A DNA stretch of 64,000 bases, from assembly GCF_000483165.1 (NCBI RefSeq), contig NZ_AXXW01000006.1, forward strand, positions 62,001 through 126,000, written 5' to 3'. The stretch comes from Tullyiplasma multilocale ATCC 49900 (GTDB taxonomy: Bacteria; Bacillota_I; Bacilli_A; Mycoplasmatales; Mycoplasmataceae). The position numbers were made by a program, and so were the translations under genes. The notes under the pieces were generated by a model. That model was not told where the DNA came from. It saw nothing but the letters and a program-made list of their open reading frames with translations, and ran no database searches. Below, piece after piece: positions 57,234 through 64,000 of this stretch (the first letter of the stretch is position 1; each line of letters opens with the position of its first letter).

Positions 57234-57439
57234 AATGAATCAGAAAAGGACCTATATGGAAATAACAAACCCCTTATTCACACCTTTATCGTATATTAAA
57301 AAAAGGCACAAGATAAATATATTTTCCAGAACAACTTAACGAAAATAACGATGTTATTTTTCTTTATTATTTTATTCCGGAATAAGACTTAAAAAGTATC
57401 GTGAATAAACCAAAAACATTTATTATTAATGAGTATCAA
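57234..57439. other. Palindrome-rich gap between two terminators
   Basis: Besides the small ORF, the gap holds TTATTCACA at 57274-57282 and its inverse CGTGAATAA at 57400-57408 (one and two mismatches to TTATCCACA), and a 14-base perfect palindrome TTATTCCGGAATAA at 57372-57385. No tRNA fold was found. Confidence 0.45.
57256..57339 (+). CDS. Candidate 27-residue small ORF
   Basis: An ATG at 57256 with AAAAGGA seven bases upstream opens MEITNPLFTPLSYIKKRHKI then NIFSRTT to TAA 57337-57339. It is followed at 57342-57360 by AAAATAAC-GAT-GTTATTTT and T-rich sequence that looks like a terminator. It sits in a 228-base gap between two facing terminators. Nothing similar is known to me; chance is quite possible in such AT-rich DNA. 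Confidence 0.3.
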   Translation: MEITNPLFTPLSYIKKRHKINIFSRTT

Positions 57440-57463
57440 AAAAAGTAGCTTGAGCTACTTTTT
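57440..57463. terminator. Terminator downstream of the MreB-like gene
   Basis: AAAAAGTAGC (57440-57449) with GCTACTTTTT (57454-57463), loop TTGA. On the minus strand it stops the MreB-like gene, whose stop codon it overlaps. Confidence 0.85.
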
Positions 57464-58430
57464 ACAGTTTATTGAAATATTTGATAACACCTTCAGTAGT
57501 TGCATATCCTCTTGCTTTAGAAGTTCTTGTTGGGAAATCGAAGAAGTCTTGGAAGAAATCTTTCACCCCGATTATTCCTGATAATTCACCAGTGATTGTT
57601 AAACCATTTTTAACAATACCTGTTCTAATGTACATTGGTGATTGTTCTAATGCCGTTGTGATCATTCCTTTATAAGTTGTGAATAATTGAATAAAGATTT
57701 TTTTGAAATCTCCATCTTTAACAACAACTGTTTTACGTGCATTAGTAATCATATCTCTACCAGGTAATTGTAATTCTAATTCGTCACGTAACTTAATAAC
57801 TGAACCAAGAGATCATTTAATTTTTTCTAATGTGTCTTCTTCAATTAATAATGAATATTCTTCTTTAAGGTATAAAACGATTTTTTTATCTAATTCTCTT
57901 TCAGCAATATCACTTGAAGTTATTGTAATAAGTTCGTCATCAGCAATAACAGCAACTTCAGCTTTGTAGTGTCCTAAATCTAATAAGATTGAACCATACT
58001 CATCATCGGTTTTGATATTTCCACCAAGAGCAGCTAAGATAAGTTTTGGAACATAATGAATTTCTTCCATTCCATATGGTGCTAAAAGTTCATCCATGAT
58101 TTGTTGAACTTGTTCAGTGTGGATAGTTGGAGCTGAAATAACTACTTCAGCATCTTTAACTTCGTTTTTGAATTTATTTAAAAGTTGTTCAACCATTGAT
58201 TTGAAAACTTCTAAATTTTGAATTGTTTCATTTTCTAATGGTGCAATAACTCTTAAAGGTTTATCAACACGATCAATCATTTTTTTAGCATCTTTACCCA
58301 TTACTACAACTTCTGTAGTTAAATCGTTTCAGCAAACTAATGAAAGGTCATCATAAATCATTCCGTCTGTTGTTGATATGATTCTTGTATATTCACCACC
58401 AAAGATGATTCCAATTTTTTTACCACTCAT
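57462..58430 (-). CDS. Divergent MreB-like actin-family protein
   Basis: 322 residues with TGA Trp in CWNDLT and KIKWSLG. The order of actin-fold motifs is recognisable: IGIIFGGEYTRIIST (phosphate 1, weak), HYVPKLILAALGG (connect 1), GSILLDLGHYKAEVAVI (phosphate 2; Gly-rich loop reduced) and GIVKNGLTITGELSGIIGV (adenosine motif). ELVIT-like segments and the size fit MreB/Mbl, though sequence is far from the canonical DLGTANTL and DIGGGTT motifs. It may be a filament or a non-ATPase relative. It is encoded on the minus strand against dnaN and rnmV, near oriC. Confidence 0.6.
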
Positions 58431-58505
58431 TTATGTGTCCTCCATTTGTTATAATCATAATAATAATTTAACATTTTATAGAAGTAAAATAAAGGTGCAT
58501 AGATA
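58431..58505. promoter_or_regulatory. Divergent promoter region of the MreB-like gene and rnmV
   Basis: A 75-base AT-rich gap that must hold both promoters; SD-like GGAGGAC for the minus-strand gene and AAAGGTG for rnmV are visible. Confidence 0.45.
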
Positions 58506-59057
58506 ATGAAAGAACAAAAAAACACACAAATAATCATAGTTGAAGGTAAAACTGACACTCAAAAGTTAAAAAACGTTTTTGGAGAGCAAATTAAAACAAT
58601 AGAAACAAATGGTTTGGCTCTAAATGAAAAGACCTTGGAATTCATAAAAAGGTTGAGTAAAAAAAACAAAATTATTGTATTTACTGATCCTGATGGGCCA
58701 GGGAAAAGAATCCGTGAAACAATTAATAATTATTTGGGTGGAGATGTCTTTAATGCTTTTGTTTCAAAGAGTGCAATTGATAAAGAATCTAAAAAAATCG
58801 GAATTGCTGAAGCTGATGACGAAGCAATAAAAAAAGCTTTGGACAATTTAATTACTTTCAACAAAGAAAATGAAAGTATATCTTGAGAAGAATACCTTAA
58901 TAACGATTTTTATCTAAAAGAGAATAGAAAAAAAATAAGTAAGTATTGGGGAATAAGTGAAGAAATAAATTCTAAAACTTTATTTAAATGATTAAACTGA
59001 ATGCAGGCAGATGTTGATACAATTAAAAACATACTAGGAGAATATAATGGAAATTAA
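58506..59057 (+). CDS. rnmV: Ribonuclease M5
   Basis: 183 residues, joined across three TGA Trp codons in its C-terminal half. RNase M5 matures 5S rRNA. IIIVEGKTDTQKLKNVFG holds the TOPRIM Glu, and KIIVFTDPDGPGKRIRETINNYL holds the DxD. The C-terminal part contains WEEYLNNDFY, KYWGISEEI and KTLFKWLNWMQAD. The end overlaps ksgA by 11 bases, the usual coupled pair. Confidence 0.93.
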
Positions 59058-59859
59058 AGCAAAGAAAAAGTTTGGACAAAACTTTATTAGTGACGATAAT
59101 CTAATTACAAAAATCGTAAACATATTAGGGGATAACCCAAATCAATTAATAATTGAGATCGGACCCGGAACCGGAGCACTTACTAAAAAACTTGTTAAGA
59201 AATTCGATCAAGTAGTAGCAATTGAAATTGATGAAGATATGGAAGCGATTTTAAAGAATAAAATTACTGAAGATAATTTTCATTTTGTTTTATCAGATGT
59301 TCTTGAAGTTAATTTCGAAGAATTAATTAAAAAGTACAAAACTAACCCTGAACAAAAAGTATCTTTAATTTCTAATATGCCGTATTACATTACCTCTGAA
59401 ATTTTATTTAGATCATTTGCGCTACATAGTGAATTAGAAATCGCTGTGTTTATGATGCAAAAAGAAGTTGCTGTTAGATTATGTGCTAACCAAGGTGAAA
59501 ATAACTATAATAACCTATCAATCGCGGCTGAATTCTATGCTGACAAAAAATATGAATTTACAGTTAATAAAGGAATGTTCAGACCTATCCCTCAAGTTGA
59601 TTCAGCAATTGTTTCATTGAAATTTAAAGAAGAAAATATTTCTAGAGTAAATGATGATTTAAAATTTATTGCTTTTGTTAGAAAGTTGTTTAACAACAAA
59701 CGTAAGACTATTTTGAACAATTTGGGTTCACTTACAAATGATAAAGATTTAGCTAGAACTTTACTTGATGAATCTAAGATAGATCATGCACGTCGTCCTG
59801 AAGTTATAAGTATGGATGAGTTCATAACTTTATTTAATAACTACACAAATAAAAAATAG
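59047..59859 (+). CDS. ksgA: 16S rRNA (adenine1518-N6/adenine1519-N6)-dimethyltransferase
   Basis: 270 residues. KKKFGQNFISDDNLITKIV is the conserved N-terminus, IEIGPGTGALTKKLV is SAM motif I, and LISNMPYYITSEIL is the NLPY-type catalytic motif (NMPY here). RPIPQVDSAIVSLKF and ARRPEVISMDEFITLF end the protein. It dimethylates two adenines at the 3' end of 16S rRNA. The ATG lies within rnmV. Confidence 0.98.
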   Translation: MEIKAKKKFGQNFISDDNLITKIVNILGDNPNQLIIEIGPGTGALTKKLVKKFDQVVAIEIDEDMEAILKNKITEDNFHFVLSDVLEVNFEELIKKYKTNPEQKVSLISNMPYYITSEILFRSFALHSELEIAVFMMQKEVAVRLCANQGENNYNNLSIAAEFYADKKYEFTVNKGMFRPIPQVDSAIVSLKFKEENISRVNDDLKFIAFVRKLFNNKRKTILNNLGSLTNDKDLARTLLDESKIDHARRPEVISMDEFITLFNNYTNKK

Positions 59860-59877
59860 GTCAACACCTATTCTTTT
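59854..59877 (+). terminator. Terminator downstream of ksgA
   Basis: AATAGGT (59854-59860) with ACCTATT (59865-59871), CAAC loop, then a short T-rich stretch. Confidence 0.7.
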
Positions 59878-59925
59878 GCTTTTAAAACACTTTTTTTGTT
59901 TTAAAAGCAAAAGGAGTGATATAAT
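59873..59925 (+). promoter_or_regulatory. Promoter with a 16-bp inverted repeat upstream of the ATPase-RloB pair
   Basis: CTTTTGCTTTTAAAAC (59873-59888) and its exact inverse (59898-59913) flank a 9-base T-rich loop. TTGTTT (59896-59901) and TATAAT (59920-59925) with an 18-base spacer form a plausible promoter, so the right arm covers the -35 and spacer. A repressor site is a natural reading, but binding is not shown. Confidence 0.65.
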
Positions 59926-59950
59926 TTTTTTGAATAAAGAGGTGGTTGTT

Positions 59951-61267
59951 ATGACTGAAAAAACTTACAGAATATCACAAATTAGATTTAAAAATTACAA
60001 AAATTTTAAAGATGAACAAGTTTTAGATTTTAAAACAAATAATAGATTTACTAATACTTACGAGCCAGATTTGGTAGAGTGAAGTTCTACTAAGAAGGAT
60101 TATTATAATCCTATAATAGCAATATTGGGAGCTAACGCTTCGGGTAAAAGTAATTTAGTGGAATTATTTTTCCGCTATAAGAATTTTATCATTGATGCTT
60201 TTACATTAGATTTAAACAATGAAAGCGGACGAGATTCTTTTGATTCTTTCGACACATTCAATGATATTGATAAGACTTTAATTTTTGAGATTGACTACGA
60301 AACAGAAATGTTAGACTTTACTCATAATATCTATACTGAATTTGACAGAAAACTAAATAAGTTTTTTGTAAGAGAAAAAATACAATTAAATCGTGTTAAA
60401 AAATTTCCAGATATGAGTGGAGTGGTTATTTGAGATTTTGATGAGAGAGAATATAATAGTAATCTCTCACAAGTTAAATTTTTTATAACAAAACAAATGA
60501 TGGTTGAATTTCTTAATGAGCAAAAGCCTAAAGAAGAATTAAAAAACGTTGAAAGCCTTGATGAAGTTATTGCCTCAGAAGTTTTTAATGTTTTAACATC
60601 TATGGTTAAAAATACATTAGTATCAAATCAAACAACATTAGACTCAAGCTCTATTGATAAAATAAATGAATCAATAAATCAATTAATATTTTCAGGGGTT
60701 CCACTTAATAAAGTTGAGGAAATTGTTAATTACGCAGCTTCTACTGTAGATGCTAGTATAGAAAAAATATCTTTAAAAGAGGTTAAAAAAGGGATAGATA
60801 CGTTTTATATATTAGATAACACAAAACTTAAAAATAATGATAAAGTTTCCTTTTACGCGGGAACAATTCTATCAAACGGAACAATAAATTTCATAGATCA
60901 CATACTATCTACAGTTTTAGTTAAGAATGCAGATGATAGAAAAATGCATACCTACATTTTTATGGATGAACTTGGTGCTACATGGCATTCAGGATTGACA
61001 AAAGCCTATATCAAGATGTTTCAAATGGGAATAATAGAAGATTCTACTATTATATTTACCTCACACCAACCCGAAGTTGTAGATGATATACGTCGTGACG
61101 GTGTATATATTATAAACAAGAGTTCTCAATTTAAAAAAGTTACCGAGTACAAATTTAGAAATGAAATGAAATTATCTAAAAATTATTCATCACAGAATCT
61201 TGATCCGTTTGATGCTTTCCCTGATTTAAGTGGTATTGCTAATTTAGTTGAGGTATTCGATGAGTAA
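59951..61267 (+). CDS. AAA15-family ATPase, RloA/AbiLi-like
   Basis: 438 residues with Trp(TGA) in LVEWSST and VVIWDFD. ISQIRFKNYKNFKDEQVLDF is the usual start of SMC/OLD-like AAA15 ATPases. GANASGKS at 60-67 is the Walker A. THIYIFMDELGATWHSGL-type sequence (HTYIFMDELGATWHSGLTKA) is the Walker B, and IIFTSHQPEVVDDIRRDGVY the switch His with the D-loop region. There is no fused nuclease domain; the downstream gene supplies a TOPRIM-like protein. This pairing is known in RloAB, AbiL, and PARIS-like defence modules. ATG at 59951 follows AGAGGTGG; the downstream gene overlaps its end by 8 bases. Confidence 0.85.
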
Positions 61268-61784
61268 GTCCAAAAACATTCTCGTTATCAATTTTGAAAA
61301 TGAATCATGTAAAACTGAGAAGAATTTCTTTAAAGAATTAAAAAGTGACTTTTCTGACGAAATTTATGAAAGATATAATATACAAAATATTGACTGTAAA
61401 GGTCTGACTTTAACAAAGGATTTCATGAACAATCCTGCAAAAGGATTGAGGAAGTATTTTCTTAACGTAGACTTAAGAGATCGCGATCTTGAAAATTTCT
61501 TATATATAGCCATCGATAGGGATGATGAATTAAAGTTTAATAATTTACTAAAGGGATATGATGGAATAATAACTTGTTTGAAAAAGATGGGTGTAATAAA
61601 TAACAAAACTAAGACAGCTTTTCTTTTGCTGCCTGAGCACACATCTTTTGAATATGTTATTTGTATGATGTTTGATACTACTTCAGCGTGCAAAGTTAAG
61701 GCTAATTTAACATTTACAACTACTGCGGGAAGTGTTATAGGAAAATTTTTAAGAATAAAAGAGAAATGAATAACACAAAAATAA
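61260..61784 (+). CDS. RloB-like protein, putative TOPRIM-type effector
   Basis: 174 residues, the last few after a TGA Trp at 61767-61769. NILVINFENESCKTEKNFFKELK aligns with the RloB start (-vi-cEG--TE--Yf--l), FLYIAIDRDDELKFNNLLK gives the DxD site, and EHTSFEYVICMMFD matches NP-FElWlllHf. Shorter than typical RloB (about 200-230), as its C-terminal region appears lost or is encoded by the next small ORF in another frame. It overlaps the ATPase gene by 8 bases. Function as a nuclease effector is inferred from similar pairs. Confidence 0.6.
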
Positions 61785-61927
61785 TTCAGAAAATTAAAAA
61801 CAGTAAATTTGTAACAGGTAATGTTTTTGATAATATTGAAAAAAATCTAAATCGATTCAAATCAAACGTTGTAATTCCTGAGGTAAATATACCATTTGCA
61901 ACGTATGATGAAATATTCAAAAAATAG
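61766..61927 (+). CDS. Small ORF overlapping the RloB-like gene, possible frameshifted C-terminus
   Basis: 53 residues: MNTKIIQKIKNSKFVTGNVF, then DNIEKNLNRFKSNVVIPEVN and IPFATYDEIFKK. It overlaps the preceding gene by 19 bases in the -1 frame, with only AAAGAG as a weak ribosome site. It may be the original C-terminus of the RloB-like protein displaced by a frameshift, or a coupled small protein. I cannot decide. Confidence 0.45.
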   Translation: MNNTKIIQKIKNSKFVTGNVFDNIEKNLNRFKSNVVIPEVNIPFATYDEIFKK

Positions 61928-61955
61928 ATCCGACACTTGTCAAATCTATTTTTTT
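61921..61955. terminator. Terminator downstream of the RloB-like unit
   Basis: AAATAGAT, with an inner GACA-CT-TGTC, pairs with ATCTATTT before a T-run. It also overlaps the stop of the facing small membrane protein gene. Confidence 0.7.
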
Positions 61956-62202
61956 ATATTTTTGTACCTTTATTACGTTCTTCGATTTTTCTAATTACCA
62001 TTGTTTGATAAACATTAGCTCCGTGATTTCTACAGATTAGGAAATAAACAAAGAAACCGATGAAAAAGAATCAGATAAATAGGAAAGCAAACAATAAATT
62101 CATTCTCCCAGCATCCTTACTACATAATCAGATTTGTTCTCCGTCAGGCAACACTTTCATTTCTCTAGCTGGATTTAATTTACAATAGTTACAAATTCCC
62201 AT
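61954..62202 (-). CDS. Small membrane protein with N-terminal CxxC zinc-ribbon-like motif
   Basis: 82 residues with TGA Trp at QIWLCS and IWFFF. It begins MGICNYCKLNPAREMKVLPD with a CxxC, a third Cys at LCSKD, then a single strongly hydrophobic segment LLFAFLFIWFFFIGFFVYFL, then a basic tail (MVIRKIEERNKGTKI). ATG at 62200-62202 is chosen from the AAGGAG eight bases upstream; the ATG six bases earlier is out of frame. Unrecognised function; it may sense metal or redox, or interact with RNA. No neighbours suggest a role. Confidence 0.65.
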
Positions 62203-62348
62203 ATGACATTCTCCTTTTATTAATACTTATATTATAGAGTTTTTGAATCATTAAAGTTCTTTTTTTATTATAAAGTACTTTTAGAAATGGAAACCTTGCT
62301 TACAAAAATTTATTTGAGACTTAAAATAGAAACATAGGAGAAATTATT
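62203..62348. promoter_or_regulatory. Divergent promoter region of the small membrane gene and the GH1 gene
   Basis: The 146-base gap holds TATTATAGAG near 62232-62241 and a minus-strand SD. On the plus strand the SD ATAGGAG precedes the GH1 start. Confidence 0.4.
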
Positions 62349-63782
62349 ATGAAACTAAAAAACTTAAAAGACTTTCCAAAAGACTTCCTTTGAGGAGCTT
62401 CAACTTCTGCTTATCAAGTAGAAGGTGGAACTAATGAAGGTGGTAAAGGAAAAAATGTAATGGACCTAACTGACTTTGGTCCAGAAATCTGTGACTTCTC
62501 AGTAGCATCAGATTTTTACCACAAATACAAAGAAGATATAGCAATGTTCAAAGAAATGGGTATGAAATCATTTAGGTTCTCATTCTCATGAGCACGTATC
62601 TTCCCTGATGCTTCAGGAAAAGTTAATCAAGAAGGTGTAGATTACTATAAAGATATGATCAACGAACTTAACAAACACGGAATTGAACCAGTAGCTACAA
62701 TCTATCACTTTGATATGCCTGTTTGATTACAAGAAAAAGGTGGATGATCAAACAAAGAAGTTGTAATTAAAGCTTATGTGGATTTCGCAAAAGTGTTATT
62801 AGAAAATTACAATGACCAAGTTAAATACTGATTAACTATCAATGAACAAAATATGATGGTGTTGGGTTCAACTGCAACTGACTTCTTCGGGGCAGGTTCA
62901 GGATTAACTGGAAATGCTAAAACAAAAGACGCATTCACTCAATCACACCACATGTTTTTAGGGCAAGCGATCGTTTCTAAAATTATTAATACTGAATACC
63001 CACACTGTAAAGTTGGGGCAGCTCCAAATATTGTAGCTACTTATCCAGCGTCTAATAAACCAGAAGATTACGAAGCTGCAATTGGAGCCGGTGTAATGAG
63101 AAACTGATTTTTCTTAGACGCTATTGTTAGAGGTGAATACAACCCACTAGCTTATAACTACTTAAAAGAATATGGATGATTACCTGAAATCACTGAAGAA
63201 GATAAAGAAATCTTAAAAGATCAACATCAAGACTTCATCGCCTTCAACTATTACTCATCAATGACTGTAGAATCATGAACTGAAGAAACTGATGAAACTG
63301 GAATGATGGGTGTATTCAATCAACAAATGGGATTCAGATTCCCCCACATTGCTAGAGGTGTTCCAAATGAAAACCTACAAAGAACTGAATATGGTTGAGA
63401 AATCGATCCAATTGGATTCAAAACAACTTTAACTGAAATGTACGAAAGATACCGTTTACCATTGATGATTACAGAAAATGGAATGGGAGTTCGTGAAGAG
63501 CTTAACGAAGATATGACTGTAAATGATGACTACAGAATTGAATACTATACAGCACACTTAACTGAAATGAAAAAAGCTATTTCAGAAGGCGTTGAAGTAT
63601 TTTCATACAACCCATGAACAGCTATCGACTTAGTGTCAACTCACGAAGGAATTTCAAAACGTTATGGTTTCATCTTTGTAAATAGACATGAACATGATTT
63701 AAGAGATCTAAAACGTTACCCTAAAAAATCATTCTACTGATACCAAGAATTAATTAAAACAAATGGAAGTAAATTAAAATAA
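62349..63782 (+). CDS. 6-phospho-beta-glucosidase, GH1
   Basis: 477 residues with many TGA Trp codons. GH1 6-phospho-glycosidases split phosphorylated disaccharides brought in by PTS. FLWGASTSAYQVEGG is the N-terminal signature, TINEQN holds the acid/base Glu166, and LMITENGMG holds the nucleophile Glu376. The SKRYGFIFV and KRYPKKSFYWYQ segments are the phosphate-binding parts typical of 6-phospho enzymes. No PTS gene lies next to it in this window; the truncated gene that follows has not been identified. Terminator follows. Confidence 0.95.
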
Positions 63783-63790
63783 TGAATATT

Positions 63791-63820
63791 AAACAAGAGT
63801 TCCTCTACTCTTGTTTTTTT
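63791..63820 (+). terminator. Terminator downstream of the GH1 gene
   Basis: AAACAAGAGT (63791-63800) with ACTCTTGTTT (63807-63816), loop TCCTCT, then T-run. Confidence 0.85.
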
Positions 63821-63859
63821 ATTTTTATTTTTAGAAAGTTTGCAACGATAAAACTAATG

Positions 63860-63893
63860 TATAATCATAAAAATAATCATAGGAGGTAATGAA
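63860..63893 (+). promoter_or_regulatory. Promoter -10 and Shine-Dalgarno of the last gene
   Basis: TATAAT at 63860-63865 and AGGAGG near 63881-63886 precede ATG 63894. A -35 is not clear; TTGCAA at 63840-63845 is too close. Confidence 0.5.
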
Positions 63894-64000
63894 ATGTTAA
63901 CTAAAAAAGTCATTAAAATTTTATTAATATTACAAATCATTTTATGAGTTTCATTGCCGATAGTGAAATTACTTTCTGAAGTTAATGTTTTAATGACATT
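63894..64000 (+). CDS. Membrane protein, N-terminal part only (partial)
   Basis: The first 35 residues are MLTKKVIKILLILQIILWVS then LPIVKLLSEVNVLMT, running off the right edge. A basic start followed by one hydrophobic helix suggests a membrane segment or uncleaved signal anchor. A TGA Trp is read within the helix. Too short for a family assignment. Confidence 0.7.

Noticed and set aside
57813-58301. Reading the MreB-like region as two separate genes
   Set aside because: The break is a TGA, which is Trp in this organism; the frame is continuous to 58430.
61730-61770. Canonical -1 ribosomal frameshift heptamer at the end of the RloB-like gene
   Set aside because: The local bases do not fit X-XXY-YYZ in the zero frame, so programmed frameshifting is not supported, only possible.

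Overview
This window is mollicute chromosome read with genetic code 4. TGA is an in-frame tryptophan codon in almost every gene: nrdE, rpoC, lysS, dnaA and the GH1 glycosidase only become full length when TGA is read as Trp. Base composition is very AT-rich, Shine-Dalgarno sites are strong (AAGGAGG type), and operons are compact with 1-4 bp junctions. The origin neighbourhood (yidC-rnpA-rpmH, oriC, dnaA-dnaN, then rnmV-ksgA), the absence of cell-wall synthesis genes here, and the PTS, GH1 and PepO content fit the Mesoplasma/Entomoplasma/Spiroplasma branch. I favour Mesoplasma/Entomoplasma; this is inferred from gene order, not from a search.

Layout. (1) 1-2.7 kb: ribonucleotide reductase operon nrdF(end)-nrdI-nrdE. 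(2) 2.7-13.1 kb: metabolic and accessory genes, namely rpiB, a putative RNase-H-fold protein, a rhodanese, a sugar locus (fruK, PTS EIIBC, DeoR regulator, divergent class II aldolase) with a striking inverted-repeat operator, an M13 peptidase, a small membrane protein and a DUF4238 gene. (3) 13.1-26 kb, minus strand: rpoC, rpoB, a degenerate Fic-like gene, rplL, rplJ with an L10 leader, rplA, rplK, nusG, secE, rpmG. (4) 26-53.7 kb, almost all minus strand: housekeeping clusters. These are rlmB-cysS-ECF S component, a lipoprotein, dnaB-rplI, rpsR-ssb-rpsF, lysS-dusB-DUF1904, an ABC ATPase, hslO, ftsH, tilS-trmN6-holB-tmk-recR-dnaX, mupG, tadA, SRP RNA, three tandem Cof-type HAD phosphatases, and yidC-rnpA-rpmH. 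(5) 53.7-54.05 kb: oriC with DnaA boxes, where the gene strand switches. (6) 54-64 kb, mostly plus strand: dnaA, dnaN, a TfoX-like gene, a divergent MreB-like actin (minus), rnmV-ksgA, an AAA15-ATPase/RloB-like pair with a small third ORF (the best candidate for an uncommon system), a small Cys-rich membrane protein, a 6-phospho-beta-glucosidase and the start of a membrane protein.

How the genes work together. Most are replication, transcription and translation machinery, co-oriented away from oriC on both sides. The sugar locus at 4.4-9.4 kb looks like one regulon: the DeoR protein probably acts at the paired inverted repeats between itself and the aldolase gene, controlling uptake (EIIBC), phosphorylation (FruK) and cleavage (aldolase). 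No tRNA, rRNA, CRISPR array, transposase or prophage was seen. Intrinsic terminators lie at most operon ends.
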